The notes beneath the pieces were generated by a model that searched no databases, was not told the origin of the DNA, and was given only the letters and a program-made list of their open reading frames with translations. A DNA stretch of 64,000 nt from assembly GCA_016802295.1 (NCBI GenBank), contig JAESIW010000020.1, forward strand, positions 248,001 to 312,000, given 5' to 3'. Source of the DNA: Brachionus rotundiformis (lineage: Eukaryota; Rotifera; Eurotatoria; Ploima; Brachionidae). The position numbers and the translations under genes are program-made. Shown here piece after piece: positions 22,693 to 33,267 of the stretch (its first letter is position 1; each line of letters begins with the position of its first letter).

Positions 22693-23115
22693 ATGTTTTC
22701 CATTAAAATTTCTTTTCTTCTGGTCACTATTTTAGTTCAGGTAAATATCAGATCTCATTTTATTAAATGGACAGCTAAATATTTTAAAAAGTGTACCAGT
22801 GCTTTTTTAAACTGCTCGTATTTTCCGAATTTTCCTGATACGAGTCAACAATTGTTTGCCAAATGCGATTTTTTGTGTTGTCCAAACGCCAAAACTGCCG
22901 ACCAGGCATGCTGCTCCAACACCTGGATAATGTAAGAATTTCACCCAGAAATGCTATGATATGATAATCCAATTAAATTTTAAAGAGCTCCCATAATTGG
23001 CGGAGTCGTTGGCTTGATAATTATCATATGTATAATTAGTATAATTTTGTGTCTATGCAAAGTGGCATGTGGATGTCTGGAATGCTTTATTTGTCCATGT
23101 TGTCTTTGCTGCTAG
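22693..23115 (+). CDS. Small Cys-rich single-pass membrane protein (Shisa/CYYR-like architecture)
   Basis: Three exons predicted: 22693-22740, 22792-22931 and 22986-23115, 105 residues. Residues 1-16 are a hydrophobic signal peptide. A short ectodomain has eight Cys, including two CC pairs (FLCCPN and ACCSN). It is followed by a TM (IIGGVVGLIIIICIISIIL) and a cytosolic Cys-rich tail ending CFICPCCLCC, a likely palmitoylation cluster. The first intron (51 nt, GTAAAT...AAAG) is in frame, so the unspliced form would also be open. Signal peptide, CC-rich head and a TM starting A-P-I-I-G recall Shisa/CYYR proteins, but sequence identity is too low for a family call. Convincing as a gene, function unknown. 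Confidence 0.65.
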
Positions 23116-23954
23116 AACTGTAAACTTTTTCAATATAGGCTTTTATTATAATAAATGAACATTTAGCTTAAAAAATTTGTTAAAATTGATTTTATTCACA
23201 AAAATTGCTTAAAACGCGAAAGATTACAAAAATAAATTTATTTTTATTTTAAATCTAATTGAAAGAAAGATTTTGAATTAAAAAATTAATAAGTTTAAAT
23301 TTAAAATTATAAATTTTTTTTGTTTATCTATGATTTTTAAATGTATTAAAATTTAAAAAAGAATGTATTATAAGAAGAATATTTAAATTTATCTATTTAT
23401 TAAATTAAGGTCTAACAAATTTTTTTTTAGTTAAGCTGAGCTTTTAAAATTGTGTTTAATTATCAACTAAAGCATGGGACTGGATTCCCTCCATACCTTC
23501 CCGAATACTTATTATATAGTCTTGAATAATTTTATTAAAAAATTATTTTCTGATTTAAATTATGTGTGATTTTGATCTTTAAGAATTAAAGAAGAATAAT
23601 GATTCTGGTCAAAATAGCTGCAAATAAAAAAATTTGAACCTAATTTTATTAAATTTATTACTTTTAATTTTTTTTAATTCTATTGTTAAATGATATAAAT
23701 CTTCGCGAGAATAATATATTAATTCTATTTTTTTACTAATCAAAGATTGCTTTAAATCATATAATAATTCTATTGATTACTGATCTTGTTCAAAATTTTT
23801 TAACATTATAAAAAATTTTATATTAAAGAAAATAATTCATATAATTTAAAATATCAGTAAGATTGATGTTGAAATTAGAAAAATTTAGACAAAAAATGGT
23901 CCTTTAAATATATTTATTTTTGAGTATTATTAAAAAAACTAGTGTTAGTGCTGC
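23116..23954. other. Intergenic, no gene seen
   Basis: Very AT-rich spacer between the small membrane protein gene and the piggyBac-type element. I see no coding or RNA gene. Confidence 0.6.
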
Positions 23955-24546
23955 TTAACACTAGAAGTACCAAAAAAAATAAATACTAGAAGCACCAAAT
24001 GGGGTCAAATGACTCTTTTTTAAATTAAAGATGTTTTGACGCTTTATTCGATAAAAAAAAATATTAAATTAATCATACATCAATTTTAAATCATGTAATA
24101 AAAAAAAAGATTCCTATAAAAATTATTTCTCACATTTTTTACAAATAATCACACGTTCTATTGTACATTGTCCGCATACTGATTTATTACAGTTTTTACA
24201 AATTTAATTAGTTTTATTATTGTTGCAAAAGCGAATTTGATACTTAAAACGCTTTGGAGAACTGTTTTCTTGATCATCTAAACTTTGGACTCTTTTACCT
24301 ACACTTTTAGGTGTTATGGGTGTAGAATAGGTAGAATAGGAATCATTTGACTCTTTTTGGTGCTTCTAGTAGTATTTAGTCAGTTTAAAAAATTGATGCA
24401 TCATGTGAATATGTTAATATAAAATTTTTATATTTTAAATTTAGTTAACTTTACAATTTCAAGTTTTAATCTTCTCAGACTATTGAATTATAACTTTAAA
24501 AAAATCAAAAGGAGTCATTTTGACACCTTGGTGCTTCTAGTGTTAA
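23955..24546 (-). mobile_element. Internally deleted piggyBac-type element
   Basis: Bounded on both sides by TTAA, the piggyBac target, with mirrored termini TTAACACTAGAAG (23955) and CTTCTAGTGTTAA (to 24546) and subterminal copies of the same GGTGCTTCTAGT motif. The minus strand retains the end of a transposase: a Cys-rich C-terminus with CKNC...VCGQC...ICKKC spacing, typical of piggyBac transposases. The catalytic part is missing, so the element is non-autonomous. Confidence 0.75.
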
Positions 24547-24559
24547 GTGTTAAAGCAAG

Positions 24560-24890
24560 TGTAGTTTTTTTCAGACTCAGTATGGAAATCAAAATACTAT
24601 AGCAAGAACACCAAAATCAAGATATACAAAGCTGATGCATAGAAGAGAATGCTGGAGAATTATGAAAAGAAAACCGATACCAAACAAAGCTCTTCAATGA
24701 ACACCTTAAGGGCGAAGAGAGGTAGGAAGACCAGCAATAACATTGAGGTCGTTAATCACGAAAGAGCTCACCGAAATGAGAATGACATGGGGAGAAGGAT
24801 CGATTTGAGTGGAAATCATAAGAGATGAGTTTTTAGTTAATAGTAATTTACTGTATAAGGAGAAATTAGTAGAGTAAATTGGTAGCCTTT
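24560..24890 (+). mobile_element. 3' end of a LINE (RTE-like), degenerate
   Basis: Broken plus-strand coding reads KIKIYKALMHRRECWRIMKRK, then WTP-like residues and GRRGRPAITLRSLITKEL.E. This is the familiar C-terminal end of RTE-like reverse transcriptase ORFs (GRP...W...ke). Stop codons interrupt it. It resembles the fragment at 48640-48975. Confidence 0.6.
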
Positions 24891-25150
24891 GTATCATTCC
24901 ATACTAGCTCTTCTGCAAAGCTGTCAAAATCAGCATCATATCCTCTAGTCTTAATCGATGACTTTCTTGGAATTTTTAGAATCCTTTGATTATTTGGACT
25001 CAAAATATGTTTTCATCTTGTAACGGTTTAGTTTTTTGAATTCTCTTCTAGCTTCTCTGTATTCATTTAAATTGAAAGCGTCCTTACAATTCAAATAATT
25101 GTAACAACACAAGTCCCTTTATTTTTTTAAGGCTCTTAATTCAGAATCGT
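24890..25150 (-). mobile_element. LINE fragment, family also at 29275 and 55265
   Basis: Near-identical reverse complement of 29275-29520 (for example the TTTGACAGCTTTGCAGAAGA and GAAGCTAGAAGAGAATTC blocks), and a more distant match to 55300-55540 in the long LINE copy. It is a truncated internal piece upstream of the RT domain. The rest of the spacer to 25615 is AT-rich and featureless. Confidence 0.7.
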
Positions 25151-25615
25151 AACTGTAACATACTTGATGTTTCGATCAGAAGCATTACAAATACAAATAT
25201 ACACTAAAATAGAAACGATAAATTAGTTGAATATTGAAAAGAACAATATAATTTTGGTTTTATAGTTGTGTACCAATATGTATGCTTTAATAAGATCACT
25301 TGTTCACTTAGTTTAAAAAATGCTACACAGATATATTGCTAATTTGTTTATAAACCGCCATTCACTGTTGGCCATTCCATCTTCACAGTGTTCTATTTCT
25401 TTTAATTGAGTTTAAATTTTATTTAGTAATTTAAAAAATTCCATAAGTCAAACAAATGGATTAAATTTTATTTTAAATAAAACAATAATACATAAAAATA
25501 AAAATATAAATAATCTTTAATTTCGGCTTTAATTTTTTAAATTATAATTTCACACATACGACACACTAAAAGAGAAAAAAATAAAAAATAAAACAAAAAA
25601 AAAAGGAGTACATTT

Positions 25616-26547
25616 TTATTTATTTATAGTTAGATCAAGAGGTTGATCGACTGGATCAAGGTCAGTCTTGGAGACTGGATCACTGTTTGACTTTGGCGGC
25701 GACGGTGCTGGCTCATTCACTATCACATTACTAAAACTAATTTGCTTGGGCTTGTTGGCTCTTTTTTCCTTAAGCTTCAAATAGTGATCATTTTTCTTAA
25801 TAAGCTTGATGCGCTTGCTCGGCACGCCCTTGACCCTGGCCTCGTCCGAGCTGACCAGCTCGGCGTTCTTGACCTTGAGAAACTCGTACTCGATTTCGAG
25901 CAGGTCGTTCCTCTGCTTCAAAAAGCACGTGAATATCTGCACGAGGCTCTCGTCCTCGTTGAGCTTGTGGCCCGAGTGGGTCAGCCTTATCTTGTAATTG
26001 TAGGGTAGGTTGAATTTGTTGCGCAGGAGCTTGGTTATGATGCGCACAGGCGTCTGCGCCACACACTGTATGTACTTGTCACGCTCATTGCCACTGACGT
26101 TTTCTTTGTCTTCTATTTTGGCCCGCTTGTAAAAAAGCCTCAAGTTCAGCACTGTTTTCTTGCTGAGCACGAACTGCTCGTGCTTGGGCTCTGTCTGGTA
26201 GAACTTCTCGCGTCTCTCGATCTCGTTGTCGAGCAGAGACGGCACCATGCGGTAAATCAAGCGCTGCAAAGCCGCGTCCGACCTAAAACGAGTTTCTCTC
26301 ATAAGTTCACCTCTTAGCCAAACAAGCTATCCAAAACTTACTTGATGCTTGAGTCGACATCGCTTATTGTCTGATTGCAAGTGGGACACTTTCTGTATAT
26401 GTCTTTTATAAAGTGGACTATGCACGACTTGCAAAACGAGTGCAAACACTCGGTTATGGTCGTGGCGTCAATTATGTAGCCCTGGCAAATGCCGCACTGG
26501 AAGTGCTCGTTCAAAATGCTCGATCTTATGTTGATTTTTTTGCTCAT
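25616..26547 (-). CDS. Polycomb group RING finger protein (PCGF family)
   Basis: Chromatin protein of the PCGF family, partner of RING1/RING2 in PRC1-type complexes that ubiquitylate histone H2A. Two exons: 26342-26547 and 25616-26282, joined across a 59-nt GT-AG intron (KS|DAALQRLIYRMVP), 290 residues. The RING lies at residues ~18-57 (CGIC, DATTITECLHSFCKSCI, CPTC), with the ECLH.FC.SCI signature of PCGF/BMI1. It is followed by the typical LQ.L.Y..VP.L link and, at ~130-215, a RAWUL ubiquitin-like domain (YIQCVAQTPVRIITKLL...). The C-terminus is basic then Pro/Ser rich and ends LDLTINK. Which PCGF paralogue it matches (1/3/5 versus 2/4) cannot be decided by eye. The coding sequence is much GC-richer than its surroundings. 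Confidence 0.85.
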
Positions 26548-27499
26548 TGTCCACTCTCTGTCAAGTCATCCAAGAAAAAGAAAACAAAAAATTTTTTTAT
26601 TTTTAAATTTAAGTATTCTAAAAATTAAAAAAAAAATTTAGGTTATAGAACTAGGCCATTTGAACATTTAGACATTCGATACAATTGATACGATTTTATG
26701 CTAATTTTATCACTAGTTTCTTATCTTAAGCTTGTACACTTGAGGTTTATCTATTTTAGAAGAGAAAAAATTGGCAAATAAATGAGTAATTGCCTCACAT
26801 AAATAGATTAGCATAAAATATGATGTGTAGTGCACACAAAGCTAAATTAAGTTAATTTAAGATTTGAAAGCAGCATAAAATATTAGGACCCGAACAACTG
26901 AGCTATGTTCTATTTACCTAGATTTGAAATTATCGATTTTTGCCAAGTTTGAACTGGCATCAAAATCGATAAATTGTCGCCGTTGTCCGATTGAGGCCGA
27001 TATTTCAAGTTTTTTTTGTTGTTGCTCTAAAAATGAACTTTTTTGTTTGACAAATAGAACATTTAGACCGGATCTAATTATAGACAAATAGAGAAATTCA
27101 ATTCAATTAATCCATGGGGCAAATAATTTGTTTTGTATTTGTGGTTGTGGTTGACGTTGATCGGAGTCAATTTCACTAATGGACTGTGTGTTCTACGGAC
27201 ATATCATATCTAGCTGAGCTTGTTGACTTGTGACCTCGGACACACTTGTTGCCATGGCAACACTCTTTGATTTGGATTTTTTTCTAAATAAATATTTTTG
27301 TTCTTAAACGGTAAATTTTAATTAGCTTTTTGAAAAAATGTCAACTAACTATTTATAGACCTATATTTGTTTTTGATTAAAAGTTGGACAATTGACCAGC
27401 TTATGTAGCTGTGTTTTTAAAAATAAATAAACAAAAACAAGTTTTATTTATTTTTTAGATTGTTTATGATATCAGAATTTTTTTTTAGTACCAAAAATA
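26548..27499. promoter_or_regulatory. Upstream region of the PCGF gene
   Basis: About 950 bp with no coding sequence, less AT-rich than most spacers here. It presumably holds the PCGF promoter. No TATA box or specific site can be named with confidence. Confidence 0.3.
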
Positions 27500-27576
27500 A
27501 GTGATGTTGGTTAGTGACTGTTTGGTTAAACAATATTGTATATTTTGGTTAATGACAAGGCAAAACCAACATCACT
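27500..27576. repeat. Short foldback repeat
   Basis: AGTGATGTTGGTT at 27500-27512 is mirrored by AACCAACATCACT at 27564-27576, with further partial pairing inside. The same terminus occurs near 37594 and, diverged, near 39455, so it belongs to a dispersed foldback family. Confidence 0.6.
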
Positions 27577-27650
27577 ACAAAAAATTAAATTGACCAAATA
27601 ATGCATGCATAAGTCAAGATCAAGCCCATATTTCTTAAGTGATAAAAATG

Positions 27651-28150
27651 GCATTGTGAAATTTGGCCAAAGCTCAAGTAGAGAAGGAGTAAAACATGTT
27701 CCGTGAATTGTAGCACTTGATACATACTTTGAACCACCAATATAATGATACTGCAAAACTCTGCAATAAGTCTGCAAAATTCAGAACTTTGTGAATTTTA
27801 GTACAGAATATCAAAAATGGTTAAGTTGAAGTTCTGGAAAAGCAAAACATGCTCTGTAAATTGAAACACCTGGTACATCCTTTCTACACAAAATTCTGAA
27901 TACTGCAGACTAATTGCAGAGACTTGTGTTGTTACAATTATTTGAATTGTAAGGACGCTTTTAATTTAAATGAATACAGAGAAGCTAGAAGAGAATTCAA
28001 AAAACTAAACTAATTACAGAGTTTTGCAGTATCATAATATTGGTGGTACAAAGCATGTACCAAGTGCTACAATTCACGGAATATGTTTTACTCCTTCTGA
28101 ACTTGAGCTTTGACATTTTTGATATTTTGTTTTTGTTAATTGTTCCAAAT
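27651..28150. mobile_element. Foldback element split by a LINE fragment
   Basis: Left arm 27651-27770 (CATTGTGAAATTTGG ... GTTCCGTGAATTGTAGCACTT ... CTGCAAAACTCTG) is repeated in reverse complement at about 28018-28150. Between the arms, 27925-28015 is a piece of the LINE also present at 29295 and 55300. No transposase is encoded. The spacer 28170-28900 holds only AT-rich DNA. Confidence 0.65.
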
Positions 28151-28899
28151 TTCACAATGCCCATAATAATCTCTAAAAATAATTTAAATTATCGATTTAA
28201 ATAAAAAAGTGTTCCTTTTAATAAATTTATTTTTGAGTTTAGTAATTAAAGCCTGTAATTGATTCTCTTTTCACCTTTTCACTTAGCTATTTTTTTTAAA
28301 TTTCAAAATTAAGTTTTAAGTTAAGATAAAGGCAGAAAAAAAGAATAAAATATATTTTTTAAATTTTTTTTTATTCAAAAAATTAATTTCCTAATTTACC
28401 TATGAAATTTAAATATTGACGTTTCGTTTTTTTTTTTGATTCATAGGTGTCAAAAATGCACCTAAACCCAAACTTCAAGTTTTGGTGTTGTTTCAACTTT
28501 GTAAGGGTACATAGTATCATTTGTTTAAAAAATTTTATATTTATACCATACAAGTTATTTGAAATTAACTTGATTGTTTGTTATGAGCTAAACTTCTTTT
28601 CCTGTTATCAATACAGTAAAGTAAAATTGATAAAACTCTCAGAGACTAGCTTAAAGTGTGTCATATAATTTTATAAGATCATGTACTGGAATTAGTCTCT
28701 AAAACGGTTCAAATAAGGAAAAATAAAGTAATTGAGAGATAACTAATGGAAAAACTTGGCTGGCTAAGAAGCATAGGCTTATAGTCATTCTCAAAAATGA
28801 ACAAAAAATACCTTAACTAAATAATTTGACCAGAAAATTTTTGATTTTATTTTAAAAATCCTTATATTCATGAAATAAAAATAATTCTAGAGTTAACTT

Positions 28900-29060
28900 A
28901 GTTTATTTGTTTTTCATCAAAAAATGAATACTATTTAATTGAAAGCAACTAAAAATTTTAAATTCAAATTTTTTTGTGATTTTTTTACTGCAAGATGTAC
29001 AAAATGTTTGATAATGGATGAAGTAAATAGCTTAAGTTCATTTGTCCGTAAAATTCGACA
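28900..29060. repeat. Dispersed repeat, second copy near 31110-31330
   Basis: A TTTGTTTTTCATCAAAAAAT block followed by a diverged tail (AAATGTTTGATAATGGATGA). It is matched by TTTTTTGTTTTTCATCAAAA and AATTGGTAATGGATGA near 31118-31320. Non-coding and of unknown class. Confidence 0.45.
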
Positions 29061-29264
29061 CTTGTACGAATTTTATCGACTCCTCTATAAAACATATATT
29101 TAATTCGCCTGAAGCAGAGTTACTGACGATGCTATGACTAATTGTTAGAAGAAATAATCAATTTTAGTCATTAATGTACCAGATGAGAATAAAAAAAATT
29201 GCTGAAAAGTTGAGAAACAAAAAAACTTACAAGTGGTTTATAAAATTTCTGCTAATGAATTTAT

Positions 29265-29580
29265 TGAAATTAAGAGCCTTAAAAAAATAAAGGGACTTGT
29301 GTTGTTACAATTATTTGAATTGTAAGGACGCTTTTAATTTAAATGAATACAGAGAAGCTAGAAGAGAATTCAAAAAACTAAACCGTTACAAGATGAAAAC
29401 ATATTTTGAGTCCAAATAATCAAAGGATTCTAAAAATTCCAAGAAAGTCATCGATTAAGACTAGAGGATATGATGCTGATTTTGACAGCTTTGCAGAAGA
29501 GCTAGTATGGAATGATATAAAGGCTAACAATCCGGTTGATCAAGTGCCTATGCATCTATCTTGACGCTCTTATTGAATTA
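29265..29580 (+). mobile_element. LINE fragment (5'/central part)
   Basis: Same family as 24890-25150 (opposite strand) and as the first part of the long copy at 55265. Decayed plus-strand coding reads NEYREARREFKKLNR and ADFDSFAEELVWNDIK. It is interrupted by stops and truncated before the reverse transcriptase. Confidence 0.7.
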
Positions 29581-29791
29581 AATGGATTAAAAGATAATTA
29601 TAAAAAATTTTTAATTTTTATTCGACATTTTTTTTTAAATTACCATTTTCAAAATAAATAAATACAAAATAAAATAACTTAAATTCAAGTCAAAAATAAT
29701 AAAAATACATTTTTTAATATACAAAATTTTTAGTTAGTTTTTCAAATGAATTAAAATAAAAAATCGTTCTAATAAAGTAATTAATTACAAT

Positions 29792-30844
29792 TTAAAGTTT
29801 TTTGCTAAACTGAATAGAGGCATTTGGCGAATTAGTGCCAAGGCCAGATCTGTTGAGAACCATATTGCTCAAAAGCATGCTGTCTTTTAGCTCCAGCTTT
29901 CTAAAATGGCACGAATAGCAGAGAAGCGAGCTGCCAAGAGGATAGCAGCGCTTGTCGGGCTCATCGCTTAGCTGAACACCACAGTCCTCGCAGCAATAGC
30001 ACTCAAGATGAAAGTCCTTTTCCATAGATACCACTCGCACAGTCTCGTTTGTTCCCTGCACGGGCGTGATCGGCAAAGCACACGCCGCGCACTTGGGCGC
30101 AAACAAGCGGTAAAAGTCCCTTATGCAGTAGATGCGGCTGTTCACGTCCAGCGTGAACGGCACCCCGTCCAAACACTCGTTGCAGCTGTAGCACCTGAAG
30201 CAGCCCGGGTGATACGATTTTCCCATTGCTTGAAGTATGCTATCCACAATTATGTGCCCGCACACGTCACACTTTTCCGCATTCTCCAAAAAGCCCGAGT
30301 ACAAGTAGTCCTCTTCACAGTACACTTGGTTATTCAGGTAGTAGAATGACTTGCCGCGTAGCTGACGCCCACAAGACACGCACACAAAGCACTCGGTGTG
30401 AAATATTGAATTCATGGCCAGACACGCATTTTCTCGTTCAAACACAGGCTTATTGCACTTGTGGCAATCGCCGTAATAGTCAACTGTATCTTGTGGACCT
30501 TCGTACTGTTTCTTAATCTCTTTTTCAATTGATAAGGTTAAATTGGACAATTCTTTTTCTATTTCATGGGTAAATTTGAGCTTGTTCGAGTCGTTTAGCT
30601 TTGAGTTAGAGGTGGAAAACTTGATAAGCTTGTGTCTTTGGGCGTTTTCTTCATTGCTAAGGAGGGAGTAGAGAGATGGCGAGGCGGACGATGAACTGAG
30701 CGGGTTCTCGTCCACTGACGGATTATCTCTTTTTTTTTTGGAGTTTTTCAAGCTATCGAAGTACTGTTTGAAGTTAAGTGAGTTGGATTTGGCCGGCGTT
30801 GTCTGCGCCGACGACGAGTCCGAATAGCTTGGCGGAGTTTTCAT
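29792..30844 (-). CDS. Ajuba/LIMD1/WTIP-family LIM protein
   Basis: Adaptor of the Ajuba (Zyxin-related) group, which links cell junctions to the nucleus and restrains Hippo/Warts signalling in animals. Single exon, 350 residues. Residues 1-120 are Ser/Lys-rich and disordered. Three tandem LIM domains follow: ~126-183 (CHKC...H..CF.C..C), ~191-248 (CDVC...H.GCFRC..C, GKSYHPGCFRC) and ~251-318 (CAAC...H.ECYCCEDC). GFxxxxxxCxxCGHxIxDxILQAxGKSYHPGCFRC, ECLDGVPFT and VRVVSM match the Ajuba family closely. The pre-LIM part is shorter than in the vertebrate proteins. The gene is GC-rich against an AT-rich background. Which vertebrate paralogue is nearest cannot be told, and an invertebrate would be expected to have a single one. 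Confidence 0.9.
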   Translation of the reverse strand: MKTPPSYSDSSSAQTTPAKSNSLNFKQYFDSLKNSKKKRDNPSVDENPLSSSSASPSLYSLLSNEENAQRHKLIKFSTSNSKLNDSNKLKFTHEIEKELSNLTLSIEKEIKKQYEGPQDTVDYYGDCHKCNKPVFERENACLAMNSIFHTECFVCVSCGRQLRGKSFYYLNNQVYCEEDYLYSGFLENAEKCDVCGHIIVDSILQAMGKSYHPGCFRCYSCNECLDGVPFTLDVNSRIYCIRDFYRLFAPKCAACALPITPVQGTNETVRVVSMEKDFHLECYCCEDCGVQLSDEPDKRCYPLGSSLLCYSCHFRKLELKDSMLLSNMVLNRSGLGTNSPNASIQFSKKL

Positions 30845-31696
30845 ATTTTATTCTATGAATATAATTTGTTTGAGCTATGCTCTCACTCAAAAGCCTATCA
30901 GTTATCTTATCACTTGTTTGATTCGTTGTTGAAATAACCTAGTTTCGACTGGGCCATAAATTATTTATTTTCTTATTTATTCCAAATAAATGGCTCGGTT
31001 GTTCGACTAGCAAAGAGCCATTTGTATGACAGTTCAATTATATTTATTTATAATTACATAAACAAGTTGTATTGTAAAAAAATAGTCTTTTCTAATTTTG
31101 ATTTAATGAGGTTTTTTTGTTTTTCATCAAAAAATTAATACTAGTTAAATAATTAATGTTTAATGGTCACCAAAAATTATGAATAAATTATAACCAAAGA
31201 GTGTTTTTACCAGGCTCTAGCTATGTTTACTGATTCCAAAGTAATTCAATGTTTTGATAAAATAAATGGCTGTGAATGTGTTTTTAGAGTAAAATGCACA
31301 AAATAATTGGTAATGGATGACCTAAAAAAAATAATTTAAATGACAATAAAATGAGCTTTTTTTTAGCCTAATTCACTCTTTGTGGATATTAATCATTTAA
31401 AAAAATTAAAGTTATGTATACAGTGGTGATTTAGCAAAACTACGTAGATTTAAAAGATTTTTCGGAAAATTTGGCAAAAACAAAATGGCCAAAAAAGCCT
31501 ATTTTCTAACAATTTTTAAGATTTTTCAATTTAATAAAAAAATTAAAAAAATGCCAAACCAAACTAAAATTTGGATTTTACGTAAGTTTACCTAAATATC
31601 TTTGATAAAATAGCAGTATTTTTCAATATGTATTACCTCGAAGAGTAAAGTCCAACCTTTTTTCTTTAAGAGTTAATTACATCGTTTCTATGTTTT
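30845..31696. promoter_or_regulatory. Upstream region of the Ajuba-family gene
   Basis: No coding sequence. The first ~200 bp are presumably the promoter and 5' leader of the minus-strand LIM gene. Further out, 31110-31330 is a copy of a dispersed repeat (see 28900). Confidence 0.3.
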
Positions 31697-31907
31697 TGTA
31701 AAGTATTGGGTTTAGACTTTAGTGATTTAAGCCAAAAATAAGTAAAACTATTTATTTTAGTTAAAAGTTTATTTAATGGAATCCGAAATTACAACAAAAA
31801 GATAGTGGTTTATATAGTAGCTAAAACGTGTGTACTAGCTGCAGTCAATCTTAGAACATGCAACTCTAAGTTGCATTTAGAGACATGTCAAGACTTGGGT
31901 CTTAACA
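31697..31907 (-). mobile_element. LTR of a Ty3-type retrotransposon with adjacent polypurine tract
   Basis: On the minus strand the repeat begins TGTTAAGACCCAAG (31907) and ends CTTTACA (31697), so it has TG...CA ends. Immediately 5' of it on that strand is a polypurine tract AAGAGGGGAGG (31910-31920), as expected for the 3' LTR. A second ~208-bp copy lies at 45086-45293. Confidence 0.7.
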
Positions 31908-32250
31908 TACCTCCCCTCTTAAAAACAAGAGGTTCCAGCCTCTTAATTGTTGACATTACTAATAAAACCACTGAAAAAAAAACACAAAACAAAAAGAGAT
32001 AAGACATACTCACACTTGCTGTAAAGAAATCTGTGTTAACAGTTGTAGACCAACTGCGCACGACAAACTGGGCAACGCTCTCGAACTGCTCAAGGCAAAC
32101 TGGGCATGGTCCACCACTGAAACGATGGATCTTTGTCGTTGGTGGCCTGGCGAGTTGCCGGATTGACACAAATTCCGGACTAGGAATTGGCTGTATGTTT
32201 TGGGCGGCTTGTCTTCGAATTTGCGAGGACCAGTGATTCTGAATTTAGTG
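31908..32250 (-). mobile_element. Internal remnant next to the LTR
   Basis: A minus-strand open stretch (32169 to 31888) reads into the polypurine tract and LTR. It contains a GPCPVCLEQFE knuckle-like motif and is probably the 3' tail of the retrotransposon's internal region. The 5' portion and other LTR are absent. The spacer 32251-33010 has nothing recognisable beyond tandem GACCGAAGGA units at 32932-32963. Confidence 0.4.
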
Positions 32251-33009
32251 TTGTCCAGTTAGGCCTGTAGTTGCTGTTAGTTGGCGGCTCTTTAACAACT
32301 CGGTTTGGGCATTCGAATTTAATACCTTGAATATGGGATGTTTTTTAAAAATAAAGCTATTGGAATTAATTTATATTTTTATCTAAGTTTAAATTTTTAA
32401 ATATTTTAAATTGTGCGGAGATTCATTTTTAATCTTCTTATACATAAAAGCTTATTTAATTTCTTTTTTGTTCTTTACACTAGAAAATTGATTACAAAAA
32501 CTTTAAATTAGAATATCAAAAATAATAGAAAAAATTTATTTTAAACTTTAGAGAGATAATATTCAAGTTTAAATTTTTTAAAAAGGGGTTTTAAAAACCC
32601 CTCGAACGTTCTAGTGTTAAATGTGCCATTTGTCTTTAAATAAGTTAAAGTTTTTAAAATATCATATTATAATTGTTTCTTATACAGATGAACACAAAAA
32701 GTATTTTTCCTGAAAGATCTAAATATATACAATTTTTTTGGTATTATGATCTGATTTAATTGTTTTTAAATTGAAATAACTAGTTAGACATTCTTATTAT
32801 ATTATTAAAATTAAGCATTTATTCTTTTTCATCTAAAATAATTTTGAATGTAATCGAAGAGACCTGTTTTGCAAAAAACTTAATTTATTTACATTAAAAA
32901 TTATTTATAATAATATGAGCTACAACATTAGACCGAAGGAGCAAGACCGAAGACCGAAGGAAAATTATTTATCAAAAAAATTAAAAATATTAATTTAGTA
33001 GAATTTCGA

Positions 33010-33262
33010 TTAATGTCATTTGGGCGAGATGATAGCCGGCCTATCGTCAAACTGAGACCGAAACATCGGCAGGGCGCCACAACTATCGAATTCAAATAGA
33101 TCTATTTTTGGCTGCGCACAAGCTTGCCGTTCACGAATACACTCAACGTGCTCGTCTTGAGCACAGCCCGGCTCATCAATATGGCCAAATGCAACCACTG
33201 GCCCTCTTGGAACAGCTCCGAGCAGTTGAACTTGACCACCGAAGCAATTGAATCAATTTTCA
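33010..33262 (-). pseudogene. Gene fragment resembling a concanavalin/LamG-like segment of BEACH-type proteins
   Basis: The minus strand encodes VVKFNCSELFQEGQWLHLAI...KTSTLSVFVNGKLVRSQK, a W.HLA..MS...LK.S....FVNGKL pattern. It resembles the concanavalin-like sandwich near the N-terminus of neurobeachin/WDFY-type proteins. The frame is broken after SQK at a short A-run (33105-33109 as T on the plus strand), and the coding resumes in another frame (IDLFEFDSCGALPMF). The rest of such a gene is not present. Similarity is judged by eye and is weak. Confidence 0.35.
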
Positions 33263-33267
33263 CTCAG

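Noticed and set aside
22741..22791. Unspliced reading of the 51-nt in-frame segment as coding in the Cys-rich protein
   Set aside because: Ends are GTAAAT and AAAG with AT-rich content, like other introns here; kept as an intron, though retention cannot be excluded.
27526..27777. 83-codon minus-strand ORF
   Set aside because: Falls in the arms of a foldback repeat; coding potential is incidental.
28447..28668. 73-codon plus-strand ORF
   Set aside because: AT-rich, low-complexity hydrophobic translation with no conserved motif, splice context or neighbours to support it.
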